Positions 51,761-60,630 are shown, numbered from the stretch's first letter. The stretch is DNA of 64,000 nt from Thermoanaerobaculia bacterium (GCA_030431255.1 JAUIJL010000001.1:124001-188000); one strand, 5' to 3'. Notes: generated from the sequence alone by a model not told the origin. Numbers and translations: made by a program.

Positions 51761-54700
51761 GTGAGTCTTCCAACCATCCCGATCTACTGGATGAAGTGGG
51801 TCGCTTTGCCCGGGAGCAAGAAAGCCTCGACCGGGATCGTTTCGACCAACGTCTAGAGCGATTGTGCAAGGGAGAGCTGTCGGCGGAGGAGCACGAGCAG
51901 CTGCTCAGGGACGTTGAAGGCTCTGAGCAGCTGCGGCTCGACTACGAGACCTTCAAACCCTTGGGAGGCGATTTCCAGCGCAAGATCCTCGATCAATTTC
52001 AACAGGCAGGGCCGGGGGTCGGTGAGCAGCCGAGCCTCGAATCCAAGAAGGCCGGCTCCGTTCTGAGGCCCCCGTGGTGGAGCCGACGATCCGCGGTGCT
52101 TCCCTTGGCGGCAACCCTTTTGGCGCTGCTGGGCGGGCTTTGGATTTGGCGATCCCATGCGCCCGTCGACGGCACCGGGGTCGCCACCTACCGCATGGAA
52201 ATCTCAGGTGGCCGGAACAGCGTGCGGTCGAGCGGGCCGGAGGGGTCGGAGACGTCCACCGAGCTTCCTACTTTCGCAGTTGGGGATCGCCTACAGCTCT
52301 CTCTCGAGCCTGATACCGAGTCTGTGGAAGATGCTCAAGTCAAGCTCTTTGTGGTCGATAGCGCCGGCGGGATCTCGCCTTGGAAAGCGAGCAAGCGTTT
52401 CAATCCAAATGGGGTGGTCGACATCGACGGAATCCTTGGACCGGAGCTCGACCTGGAGCCGGGTGACTATCGATTGGTGGTGTTGTACGGGCTTCCCGGT
52501 CGGCTGCCGGAGCACCCGAGCTTGGAGCAGCTGACCCAAGGCGGCGCCGGGCCTTGGCGGGTCGTCGAGGCTGGATTCCGAATCCTGCCTCCGGAATGGA
52601 GCGCGACTGGAGAGCTCCCTCTGGAAGTTGAATTCGCTGGTTGCTTCGCCGTCGGACCCGGTCCGTCGTGCGTTCCCTACGGCGAGCTTATTGTCTGGGC
52701 CCGGTCCGATCCCGGGGCCGACCTCAGCCTGTTTTTGGACGGCGGGTCGGTGGAGATAACACTCGTTGAGATCGACCAAGGTTTTAGGTTTACCCTTCCC
52801 GTGAAGGCAGATTCGAGATCCGTCGAGGTTCGCGCTTCTCTCGGCCATCTCGAAAGCGTTTATGAAATCGGGTTGCTTCCATCCGAGCTGCCGGATTGGC
52901 TCAAGAAGGCACAGCTCTTGGGCTCGGAAGGGCGTCGTGCCGAGGCCCTAGCCGAGTTGGAGAAGGCGGATCCGAGCCCTGAAGCAGAAGGAGCGGTGCT
53001 CAGCTTGAAGGCCCGCCTCGCCGACGACGAATCTGTGCGCAACGAGCTTTTGGTAGAGGCCCTCAGCGCCCATTGCCGGCAACAGAATTGGCTTTCCAGG
53101 GCCTACGATCTCGGCATGTTGGTGCACGCTTTCCTGCGCCGGCGGGAATTTGAGAGGGCTCGCTATTTTTTGCGCTCTGACGTGTGTTCCGGTTCCGGCT
53201 ATCCAGCGGAGGCGGAGATTTTGAAGAGCTACTACCTCGGAATCCTGCACAACGATACCGGTAACTATCGAGAAGCGATGGCCGCTCTTCGCCGGGGGGA
53301 GGCGCTGGCTCGGCGTTTGGGGTTGACCGGTGAGGAGGTCAAGACCCAGCTGCAGACCGCGCTTGCCCTCGAAAGAGTCGGTCGGGGAGCGGAGGCCGCC
53401 GAGCAACTGGAAGCGTTGGCCGACAAAGGACTCGACGAGTCGTTGAGGCCTTGTGATCGCGTCCGATTTCACAACAGCTTGGCCTGGGCGATGATCCACC
53501 TCGATCGACGAGCTCCCGACCGTGGGCTTTCGCCCGAGCACGATCCCATGTATTGGCTTGATCGCGCGGACGAGGCGGCGCGGTCCCATGGCTGTGGCGA
53601 TGATCTGATCTTGGATTTGAAGATCAATCGGGCCCTGGGCTTGGAACGAGCAGGGCGGACCGGCGAGGCCTTTGCCGCCTTGGGCGAGGCACTTGAATTC
53701 GAGCCGGCCGCCTCGTCCTTCCATCGGTTGTGGATGAGTGACGTCGAGGGTCGCATCCTCCTCCAGGAAAATCGCCCCGGTGAGGCGTTGGCCAGTTACT
53801 CTGAGATGGAGGAGCTCGCCCGAGGGGCGTTCGACCCCTACGGGCTTTGGCGCGCGAAGGTTCAATCGGCGGCAGCTTTCGACGTGTTGAATCGACCCGA
53901 TCGAGCGGTGGAATCCTATGCCGAAGCGGAGGCTTTGCTGGCGGATCAACGGTTGCAGATCCCGCTGGATTCCGGTCGAGAGATCTTTCTCAGCCATCGG
54001 GAAGCCGAGACGCGAAACTACTTGGATCTTTTGTTGCGCTTGGGGCGATCGGCGCAGGCGGCCGAGGTGGCGCGAAGGTCTCGGGCTCGCGCTCTCGGCG
54101 CCATTAGATTGGGCCATCGGCTGACCCGGCTTTCCGAGCGAGATCAGTTGGCCTGGGACCTTGCCGTGTCGGAATACCTCAGCTTGCGGAATCGAATCGA
54201 GTCGGATGTGGAAAAAGATCGGTTTCGATCGGATTCCGACATCTCGGCCGCTCGGGCGAGTCGGGAGCAATGGGAGCGCGAGTCGATGGGGTCCTTGGAT
54301 CGGGCTTTCGCGGTCGTCGCCCCCGAGCGAAACGGTCGGGCCTCCATCGACAGCGGCTCCGTTCGAACGCCGGATTTATCCCCTCCCGCCGTCGACGAGC
54401 TGATGCTGGTGTATCACCCCCTGCCCACGGGTTGGGTCGGATTCGCGCTCAGCACCGACGAAGTGATGATTCATCGTTTCGAGCTACCCCCGGCGACGGA
54501 CCTTTCCGAATCGAGAGATCTGTCGGCAGACCAAAAGCGAGCGCTCTCACGGCTTCTGCTCGAGCCGTTCTCCGCAGGGTTGAGCACTCGGCGGAAGGTC
54601 AAGGTGCTGGCTTTCGGGGCGCTGCAAAATTTGGACTTTCACGCACTGCCCTGGGCAGGGGACGTGCTCTTGGCCTCTCACGTGGTGGCCTACGGGCTGG

Positions 54701-55344
54701 ATCTAGGCGCCGTCAGCCCTGAGGAGCCGGTCTCAAATCGTGCGTTGGTGGTGGTGGACCCTTCCGAAACGCTCGCGTTGGCGGCTCAGGAGGCATCGCG
54801 TGTGGAGTCGGCCTTGGGCCGACATTTTCGCCGGGTCGATCGTCTCAGCGGCCGCGAGGCGAGACTCATGGATCTGGTCGAAAAGATTCCGCAGGTGGAT
54901 TGGTTGCATTTCGTCGGCCATAGCCGAGCCGGCGGTCCTTTCGGTTGGGACAGCTCGATCGAGCTGGCGGACAAGAGCCGTCTGACCGTCGGTGACATTC
55001 TTTCCCTGCTCCACAGCCCGTCCAGGGTCGTGATGGCGTCATGTCAGGGCGCTGGGGTGTCCGAGGCCTCGACTGCCGGGCTGGGTCTCGCTCAGGCGTT
55101 CGTCATCGCGGGAGCCAAGCAGGTGGTCGCATCGACTCGAAGCGTGGAGGATGGCCATGCTCTGGCACTTCTGGCTGAGCTCTATGAGCAGGAACGTCTG
55201 ACCGAGGATCTCGTTGTCGGCTTGCGACGCGCCCAGCTGGCGATGCGCGGCTCCCGGTCTGACGCCGGGGAGATCGCCGGAGAAATAGCCGGAGAAATAG
55301 CCGGAGAAATAGACTGGGCTGCTTTCAGAGCTTTGGTGCCTTGA
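51757..55344 (+). CDS. single-pass TPR-CHAT protein with anti-sigma-like N terminus (module 2)
   Basis: A 1195-aa protein. Residues 1-105 are cytoplasmic with LCKGELSAEEHEQLLRDVEG, which looks like an anti-sigma zinc-finger region that lost its HxxxCxxC ligands. A membrane helix is at 112-131. The outer part has a beta domain, TPR-like helices (AIMHL-type SLAWAMIHLDRR, ESYAEAEALL) and a CHAT domain with His in LHFVGHSRAGG (H1055) and Cys in VMASCQGAGV (C1096), then AKQVVASTRSVEDGHA. It is the fused form of what module 1 encodes as two proteins. Coupled by ATGA to the sigma gene. Its last residues carry four AGEI repeats. Confidence 0.9.
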   Translation: MSESSNHPDLLDEVGRFAREQESLDRDRFDQRLERLCKGELSAEEHEQLLRDVEGSEQLRLDYETFKPLGGDFQRKILDQFQQAGPGVGEQPSLESKKAGSVLRPPWWSRRSAVLPLAATLLALLGGLWIWRSHAPVDGTGVATYRMEISGGRNSVRSSGPEGSETSTELPTFAVGDRLQLSLEPDTESVEDAQVKLFVVDSAGGISPWKASKRFNPNGVVDIDGILGPELDLEPGDYRLVVLYGLPGRLPEHPSLEQLTQGGAGPWRVVEAGFRILPPEWSATGELPLEVEFAGCFAVGPGPSCVPYGELIVWARSDPGADLSLFLDGGSVEITLVEIDQGFRFTLPVKADSRSVEVRASLGHLESVYEIGLLPSELPDWLKKAQLLGSEGRRAEALAELEKADPSPEAEGAVLSLKARLADDESVRNELLVEALSAHCRQQNWLSRAYDLGMLVHAFLRRREFERARYFLRSDVCSGSGYPAEAEILKSYYLGILHNDTGNYREAMAALRRGEALARRLGLTGEEVKTQLQTALALERVGRGAEAAEQLEALADKGLDESLRPCDRVRFHNSLAWAMIHLDRRAPDRGLSPEHDPMYWLDRADEAARSHGCGDDLILDLKINRALGLERAGRTGEAFAALGEALEFEPAASSFHRLWMSDVEGRILLQENRPGEALASYSEMEELARGAFDPYGLWRAKVQSAAAFDVLNRPDRAVESYAEAEALLADQRLQIPLDSGREIFLSHREAETRNYLDLLLRLGRSAQAAEVARRSRARALGAIRLGHRLTRLSERDQLAWDLAVSEYLSLRNRIESDVEKDRFRSDSDISAARASREQWERESMGSLDRAFAVVAPERNGRASIDSGSVRTPDLSPPAVDELMLVYHPLPTGWVGFALSTDEVMIHRFELPPATDLSESRDLSADQKRALSRLLLEPFSAGLSTRRKVKVLAFGALQNLDFHALPWAGDVLLASHVVAYGLDLGAVSPEEPVSNRALVVVDPSETLALAAQEASRVESALGRHFRRVDRLSGREARLMDLVEKIPQVDWLHFVGHSRAGGPFGWDSSIELADKSRLTVGDILSLLHSPSRVVMASCQGAGVSEASTAGLGLAQAFVIAGAKQVVASTRSVEDGHALALLAELYEQERLTEDLVVGLRRAQLAMRGSRSDAGEIAGEIAGEIAGEIDWAAFRALVP
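55264..55311. repeat. 12-bp in-frame tandem repeat at the end of CHAT gene 2
   Basis: Four 12-bp units, GCCGGGGAGATC and then GCCGGAGAAATA three times, encode AGEI four times in the C-terminal helix of the CHAT protein, twelve codons before the stop. Confidence 0.9.
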
Positions 55345-55397
55345 GCCACAGCCTCCCAAGGTCCCTAATCCGGATCATCGGCTGATCTGCTTCGACA

Positions 55398-55423
55398 AGC
55401 TCGATGCCGAGCTCCTGTTTTTT
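55398..55423 (+). terminator. intrinsic terminator or attenuator after CHAT gene 2
   Basis: AGCTCG-ATGC-CGAGCT is a perfect 6-bp hairpin, followed four bases later by six T (55418-55423). It separates the sigma-CHAT pair from the subtilisin-like gene, whose ribosome binding site is about 70 bp downstream. The downstream gene may have its own promoter or be expressed by readthrough. Confidence 0.55.
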
Positions 55424-55507
55424 GGATTTCTCCGTCAGATTTCCCGGGTCTGGTGCAAAGCCTATGGGGACAGCACGCAAATGGATGATCTTGATGGAGG
55501 ATTTGCA

Positions 55508-57823
55508 ATGGGATTTCTACGATTCGGCCCTAAATCTTTGCTCTTGAAACGGCCCCGAGAAAGAAGGTTCGACCCGTATTCCATAAAGCTCGGAATTGCG
55601 CGTCTCGGGACCGCCTTGATGTTGCTGATGGGATGTGCGACCCCGCCCGCTCTGGCGCAGTGCCCGGCTCCTATGCATGAGGGCCTGCCTCGGCCGGACA
55701 TTCCCCGTGGCCTGGAAGTGGATCCAGCCTTCGATACCCGGGACGCTTGCCCCGCCTGGCGCTGGATCGGCCTGCGGGAAGACATCAGCGCCCCTTGCCC
55801 AGCGCCGGCGGGGGCTGAAGGGGTCGGATGGAAGGTGCGCCCGCTGTTTGCATCGAGCCCAGGCAACACACCCGCCGTCTTGCGGCCTTTTTGTGTCTAC
55901 GAGATGGAGGCAGAGCCGGGCGATCCCCCGGTGGAAGAACACGTTTTTAAGAGCTTGAATGCCCATTTGGAGGCGCTGATTTCCGGCGGAGAGCTCAACG
56001 ACGTGTGGTCGACTTGTGCGGCAGTGGCGCCCATGAGCGACTCCTTGAAGGCTGCCGGCACCTCCCGCGACCGGGATTGGCGAGCTCTACGTGAAAACTT
56101 CCTGGCTCAGGCTCAGCAGCTGAGGGACGGTTGGCAATCCATAGCGGGAGCCACCCTCGGCGATGAATCGATATCGGAGCCCGCTGAGGGGTCCCTACCG
56201 GTGCGATTGGCCATCTTGGACACCCAGCCGTCGGCCATCGGCGGACCGGGAACGTCGGACCACGGATATGCGTTGGCGGTGATGGCCCAGGATCTCCTGT
56301 ATCCGTGTGTGATCGGCGCCGACGGCGGTTGTGAGCGCGGCGATGGACCGGTGACGGTAGGTCATCGCCTAGCGCTACCGATCGATGCATTCGATTGGGC
56401 CGACCCGACCGTCAGCCACATCAACGAGGAGGAGGGTGGCTATTTCGGCACGGTCGACCAGCTCGCCGAAGCGGTTTGGCGCGAGCTCGATGCCTGGCCC
56501 GGACGGCACGAGAGCCGGCTGGTCCTCAACTTGTCGCTGGGCTGGGTGGGTGAGTATTTCGGCGGCAAGGAAGATCGCGTCAGCCACATGCCGGTGCCCG
56601 TGCAGAGCCTTTTCCGGGTTCTGGAGATCGCCGCGTGTCGAGACGTCTTGGTGATCGCCGCCACCGGCAATCGGGTCGGTGGTCCGGATATCGAGTCCGG
56701 ACCGTTGATGCCGGCTTTCTGGCATCAGCGCCGGGCCCCGCGTGAACACGAGTGCCGGGTCCTCATGGGTCATTCTGAAGGGGAGAGGCCCAGGAATCGA
56801 TCCTTTCGCGACAAGCTCGCGGACAAGCTTCGGGAAGGGGATCGGCCATTGCTCTATGCCGTCGGCGGTGTCCGTTACGAAGGGTCGCCGCTGATCAACG
56901 CAAGACCTGCCTCGGAGAGCTCGATCGCGGCCTATTCCGACCATTCCGTGGTGCTCGCGACCCGCGGTGATCGGGAAAATCCTCAGCTGCCCTCGATTTT
57001 TGCCGGCACCTCCATCGGCACTACCGTGGTGTCCACGGCTGCGGCCGCTGCCTGGAGCGTGGCACCCCATTGGACGCGCCATCAGCTCATGGACGAGTTG
57101 GAGGCCAGTGGCCAACCCTTGGGTCGTCGGGCGGACGTCTATTTGCGAGCACCCGCGGAGGTCCAGCGGGTGGGTGTGTGCCCGGCCTTTGCCTGGGTTC
57201 TGGCGAAGAAAACCGGTTCGATTTTCGACTGCGGATCCCCGCCGACCCCGGCCTCGCTCGGAACCTTCGAAGGCGCAACGGATTTTCAGCTGGGTCTGGA
57301 GCAGAGTGAGCGGGGCCTTGAGCTGTGTCGAGTCGAGGGTTTTAGCGGCAACGGCGGCTCGGTGGCAAATCCGTGCCCATTTCATCAGTTCTACGGCATT
57401 CGGTCCCGGCCCTGGACTGGTCCCCAGCCGGTCAACAACCCGTGTATGGGCTGCGATATTCGACCCCCTCCGCCGGGTTTCCAAGCGGGCGGAGATTGGA
57501 CGCTCAGGTTGCAGATCGACTCTGAATGGAACGGCGGCTGGGTTTCAGATCCGCTGCTCCAGCTGGGCAAGGAGGCCTATCGAATCGATATCTGCCGCCC
57601 GAAACCGTCGGGTTCAACTTGTCCTGAGAGAGCCGTCAACGGCCAAGAGATGTGTTGCTCGCTGGCGGCGGGAGATGTGCTGACCGTGGGAGGCATCCCG
57701 GAATCGTTGGTCTCGCTATCCGACGGCAGCCGTCCGCCGGCGGCGATCTATTTCGACACCCGCGCCGGCTCCATCGAGAGCCCGGTGTACATCAGCTTTG
57801 AAGGCTCGGGGGCAAAACAATGA
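55508..57823 (+). CDS. exported S8 (subtilisin-like) serine protease
   Basis: A 771-aa protein with an N-terminal hydrophobic export signal (LGTALMLLMGCATPPALAQC) that may include a lipobox-like MGCA. The catalytic triad follows the S8 order: Asp in LAILDTQPS (D238), His in TSDHGYALAV (H252) and Ser in FAGTSIGTTVVS (S502), with oxyanion Asn in AATGNRVGG (N388). A Cys-rich C-terminal region of ~200 residues contains many paired cysteines. ATG at 55508 is preferred over 55481 because GGAGG lies eight bases before it. The stop overlaps the next start (ATGA). Substrates are unknown; the CHAT protein next door is a candidate partner. Confidence 0.9.
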   Translation: MGFLRFGPKSLLLKRPRERRFDPYSIKLGIARLGTALMLLMGCATPPALAQCPAPMHEGLPRPDIPRGLEVDPAFDTRDACPAWRWIGLREDISAPCPAPAGAEGVGWKVRPLFASSPGNTPAVLRPFCVYEMEAEPGDPPVEEHVFKSLNAHLEALISGGELNDVWSTCAAVAPMSDSLKAAGTSRDRDWRALRENFLAQAQQLRDGWQSIAGATLGDESISEPAEGSLPVRLAILDTQPSAIGGPGTSDHGYALAVMAQDLLYPCVIGADGGCERGDGPVTVGHRLALPIDAFDWADPTVSHINEEEGGYFGTVDQLAEAVWRELDAWPGRHESRLVLNLSLGWVGEYFGGKEDRVSHMPVPVQSLFRVLEIAACRDVLVIAATGNRVGGPDIESGPLMPAFWHQRRAPREHECRVLMGHSEGERPRNRSFRDKLADKLREGDRPLLYAVGGVRYEGSPLINARPASESSIAAYSDHSVVLATRGDRENPQLPSIFAGTSIGTTVVSTAAAAAWSVAPHWTRHQLMDELEASGQPLGRRADVYLRAPAEVQRVGVCPAFAWVLAKKTGSIFDCGSPPTPASLGTFEGATDFQLGLEQSERGLELCRVEGFSGNGGSVANPCPFHQFYGIRSRPWTGPQPVNNPCMGCDIRPPPPGFQAGGDWTLRLQIDSEWNGGWVSDPLLQLGKEAYRIDICRPKPSGSTCPERAVNGQEMCCSLAAGDVLTVGGIPESLVSLSDGSRPPAAIYFDTRAGSIESPVYISFEGSGAKQ

Positions 57824-58521
57824 TTTCGCGCCAATCCATGTCTATCTATTCGGTTCTGGTGGTTGGGCTAGTGCTGCTGCTCGCGCCGGGGGTTTCGGCT
57901 CATCAGAGCAGCGAGCTCAAGCGGGCCGGCGTCGATTGGTATCACGCCTCGAGCCCATTCAGCTTGGAGCTTTCGGTAGGACTGCTCGGGACGGACGGGC
58001 TGGATGATGTCCGACCGACCTTCACCCTAGCACCCCGATTTGATTTGGGACGCTGGAAGCGATCCTCCTTCTCCCTAGCCTTACCCGTGACGGTGGTCGC
58101 CGGGGACGTATCCCTCGGCTGGACCGACGAGGTGATTTGGGACGGGGTCCGCGCGCAGGAGCTGGAGCTCGGCTCCACCGTCATGCTGGTGCCTAGCATC
58201 GAGTGGACGTCGTGTAGGAGGCCATGCTTCCAACCCTCCCTATTTCTAGGCGCCGGGGTGAGAGTCGATCGCGGACGAAGTGTTGAGGTCGGGGACTTCG
58301 GCTCGTTCACGACCGAGGATTCTACCCGACCAGTGTTGACCGCCGGCGCCGCTTGGGGCGCCCCACTGAGCCCGAAGCTCACCTTTCGATTAGAAATCGG
58401 GCTGCTGACCACCTTCTACGACGACATCCAAGTGGAGACACCGGGGGGTGGTGAGGTGAGCGTCGACGGAGGAACCGTGACCTCGACCAGGATGAGCTTC
58501 GGTTTCAGACGGCGGTTCTAA
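57820..58521 (+). CDS. outer-membrane beta-barrel-like protein
   Basis: A 233-aa protein with a signal peptide (YSVLVVGLVLLLAPGVSAHQ). The rest is built of amphipathic beta strands (FSLELSVGLLG, SSFSLALPVTVVAG, LTFRLEIGLLTTFYDDI) and it ends MSFGFRRRF, a terminal Phe typical of BAM-inserted outer-membrane proteins. It is joined to the subtilisin-like gene by ATGA. I do not recognise a specific family. A hairpin 20 bp after its stop probably ends the operon. Confidence 0.75.
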   Translation: MISRQSMSIYSVLVVGLVLLLAPGVSAHQSSELKRAGVDWYHASSPFSLELSVGLLGTDGLDDVRPTFTLAPRFDLGRWKRSSFSLALPVTVVAGDVSLGWTDEVIWDGVRAQELELGSTVMLVPSIEWTSCRRPCFQPSLFLGAGVRVDRGRSVEVGDFGSFTTEDSTRPVLTAGAAWGAPLSPKLTFRLEIGLLTTFYDDIQVETPGGGEVSVDGGTVTSTRMSFGFRRRF

Positions 58522-58542
58522 CCGCATTTCTGCTGGTTTTTC

Positions 58543-58571
58543 GAGCGGGCGGCATCCGGGGCCGTCCGCTC
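58543..58571 (+). terminator. terminator-like hairpin after module 2
   Basis: GAGCGGGCGGC pairs with GCCGTCCGCTC (11 bp with one G-U pair) around a seven-base loop, then TTGTCGTTCC. The U-tract is weak. It ends the protease and beta-barrel gene pair. Confidence 0.55.
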
Positions 58572-58672
58572 TTGTCGTTCCATTTATTGTGGGGTCTTCC
58601 GGCCTCGTTCTAGAACGCGCTTTCGCAGCTCGTTCAGGCATGCGCCATGCTTCGGATGCCGCTGGAAAGGGG

Positions 58673-58678
58673 TATGAT
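58673..58678 (+). promoter_or_regulatory. -10 element of the VWA gene
   Basis: TATGAT lies about 48 bp before the ATG at 58726, with AAGGAG at 58713-58718 between. A -35 hexamer is not clear. Confidence 0.4.
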
Positions 58679-58725
58679 GGAGAGATCTAGAAATCAACCA
58701 GAAGTCTCGCTGAAGGAGCATGACG

Positions 58726-60246
58726 ATGCATCGATGGACCCCGAGGAGAAGTGTTGTTGGGCTGTGGCTGGCCCTGGTCCTGGTCTTCGCACCCGCCCAG
58801 ATAGCGCTCGGTCAAGACGCCGACTCACCTTCCCTAATCCTGATCCTCGACGCGTCCGGTTCCATGTGGGGACAAATCGAAGGCAAGAACAAGATCGTCA
58901 TCGCGCGGGAAGCCTTGGGTGCGCTGGTCGACGACTTAGCGTCCAAAGACCTAGCGTCCAAAGACCTGGCATCCAAAGACCTGGCATCCAAAGACCTGGG
59001 CGACGTCGCCTTGGTGGCTTACGGCCATCGTCGCAAGGGGGATTGTGACGACATTGAGACGGTGATTCCCCTTGGGCCGCTCGATCCGGAGAGCTTAAAG
59101 ACAGTCGTCGAGGGGCTTCAGCCCAAAGGCAAGACGCCGATCACCGCGTCGGTGGAGCAGGCTTTGGCCCTCACCGAGGGACGCTCGGGAGGAAGCACGC
59201 TGATCCTGCTCAGCGACGGTCTGGAAACTTGCGGCGGAGATCCCTGCAAGGTCATTCGCTTGGCCAAGGAAAGTGGCAAATCGCTGGTCTTGCACGTGGT
59301 CGGTTTCGACATCGCCGGTGAGGATACCTCCCAGCTGCAATGCATGGCCCAAGCGGGCGGCGGCCTCTTCTACAACGCCGAGGATGCAGCCGGGCTTTCG
59401 GCCGCCTTGGAGGCGGCGGTGGCGTTGCCGGTGGATGTGCCCGTGGGTCGATTGGCGGTGCTCGGAGTCGCTGACGGCGAATTGCACGACGTGTCGATTC
59501 ACGTGTCCGGACCCGAAGGCAAGCAGGTCGCCGGCGCCAGGACCTACACCTCGTCCGAGACCAATCCGAGCTCGATTCCGTTGGCGGACGGCTCCTATGA
59601 GGTCAAAATATTGGGCATGGGCTTGGAAGGCGATCCCGAGCAGTCGTTCTCCATTGAGATCGTCGACGGCAACACGGTGGAGAAAACCGTGGACTTCAGC
59701 ACCGGCGAGGTCAGCATCGGCGTGACCCGGAACGGTGAGCTGTCCGACGCCGTGTTCAAGGTTTACGGCTCGTCAGGAAAAGAGGTGGCCTCGGGTAGAA
59801 CCTACGTTTCGCCTGCCTCGAATCCCGCCAAAGTCCGTCTCACCGCCGGCACCTACGACATCGAGGTCGAGTCGGTGGAGATCAAAGGAGACGTGAATCG
59901 AAAGCTCGGGACGGTGGAGGTCACCGCCAAAGGAAGCGTGGAGCTGAAACACGATTTCAAAAGTGGGACTTTAAAAGTCGGAGCCGTCAATGGAACCGAG
60001 CGGGTGGACGCGGTGGTGCGCGTCTCCCGGGCCGAGGACGGAAAATCCGTGGGTCAAGCCAGGACCTACACGGGGGCCAAGACCAATCCCAAAACCTTCG
60101 AGCTCGAGCCCGGTCGGTATCGGATCCATCTTAAAACCGTGGGCAAAACCGTGGGCAAGGAGAAAAAGCAGCTGGAGCTCGAGGCCGAGGTCCGAGCGGG
60201 CGAAACCGTGGGGCTCGACGGCGATTTTGCGGCTGAATCTCAGTAG
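58726..60246 (+). CDS. exported VWA protein with three beta repeats
   Basis: A 506-aa protein with a signal peptide (VVGLWLALVLVFAPAQIALG). The VWA domain has an intact MIDAS start, LILDASGSMWG (D42, S44, S46), then TPITASVEQAL and STLILLSDGLETCGGDPC. Residues 71-90 are LASKD repeated four times, inserted after the first VWA helix. After the VWA domain (~residue 235 on) come three related beta units marked by ARTYTSSETNP, GRTYVSPASNP and ARTYTGAKTNP, each beginning with a G-x-L/V strand. ATG at 58726 is chosen over 58720 because AAGGAG is seven bases upstream. Cotranscribed with the coiled-coil gene 30 bp later. Confidence 0.9.
   Translation: MHRWTPRRSVVGLWLALVLVFAPAQIALGQDADSPSLILILDASGSMWGQIEGKNKIVIAREALGALVDDLASKDLASKDLASKDLASKDLGDVALVAYGHRRKGDCDDIETVIPLGPLDPESLKTVVEGLQPKGKTPITASVEQALALTEGRSGGSTLILLSDGLETCGGDPCKVIRLAKESGKSLVLHVVGFDIAGEDTSQLQCMAQAGGGLFYNAEDAAGLSAALEAAVALPVDVPVGRLAVLGVADGELHDVSIHVSGPEGKQVAGARTYTSSETNPSSIPLADGSYEVKILGMGLEGDPEQSFSIEIVDGNTVEKTVDFSTGEVSIGVTRNGELSDAVFKVYGSSGKEVASGRTYVSPASNPAKVRLTAGTYDIEVESVEIKGDVNRKLGTVEVTAKGSVELKHDFKSGTLKVGAVNGTERVDAVVRVSRAEDGKSVGQARTYTGAKTNPKTFELEPGRYRIHLKTVGKTVGKEKKQLELEAEVRAGETVGLDGDFAAESQ
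58936..58995. repeat. 15-bp in-frame tandem repeat in the VWA gene
   Basis: Four 15-bp units (TTAGCGTCCAAAGAC, CTAGCGTCCAAAGAC, CTGGCATCCAAAGAC twice) encode LASKD four times inside the VWA domain, in the turn after its first helix. Confidence 0.92.
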
Positions 60247-60276
60247 ACCTCGATCGGATTGCGAGAGGAGCAAATC

Positions 60277-60630
60277 ATGGAAGAACGACTCGCGGACATC
60301 GAGCGACGTCTCGACGAGACCCAGGCCATGCTCAAGAAGGTATTGGCTCTGTTGGAGGCCAATGCCGAGCGGCTCGAAGCGAATCGGGAACGCCTCGATA
60401 CCAACGGCGGCCGCTTGCTCGAAAACCGAATGCTGCTCGCCCAAAACGGAGAGCGGTTGGTGAAGAACGGTCTGCTGATGGAGGGCAATCAGGAGCGGCT
60501 GGCTGAGAACGGCATGTTGTTGGCCCAAAACCAGGAACGGCTGATCAACAACGGACGACTCATGGAATCCAACGGGCAGCTGCTCGAAGAGAATCGCGAC
60601 CGGCTGGAACGGCTGCTGGCCAGGCCTTGA
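60277..60630 (+). CDS. heptad-repeat coiled-coil protein with Asn ladder
   Basis: A 117-aa protein. After ~35 residues of ordinary coiled coil (ERRLDETQAMLKKVLALLEA) the sequence runs for about eleven to twelve consecutive heptads of the pattern x-(R/L)-L-x-x-N-x, for example ERLEANR, ERLDTNG, MLLAQNG, ERLVKNG. Leu falls at heptad position a and Asn at d. Asn at d is known from trimeric adhesin coiled coils. No signal peptide or membrane helix is present. ATG at 60277 follows AGAGGAG by six bases. It is downstream of the VWA gene in the same operon. Function unknown. Confidence 0.8.
   Translation: MEERLADIERRLDETQAMLKKVLALLEANAERLEANRERLDTNGGRLLENRMLLAQNGERLVKNGLLMEGNQERLAENGMLLAQNQERLINNGRLMESNGQLLEENRDRLERLLARP

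Noticed and set aside
58635-58652. A second sigma-54-like GG-N10-GC sequence before the VWA gene
   Set aside because: Only the GG/GC spacing fits; the TTGC part reads ATGC and the flanks do not match, and a TATGAT -10 box is closer to the gene.
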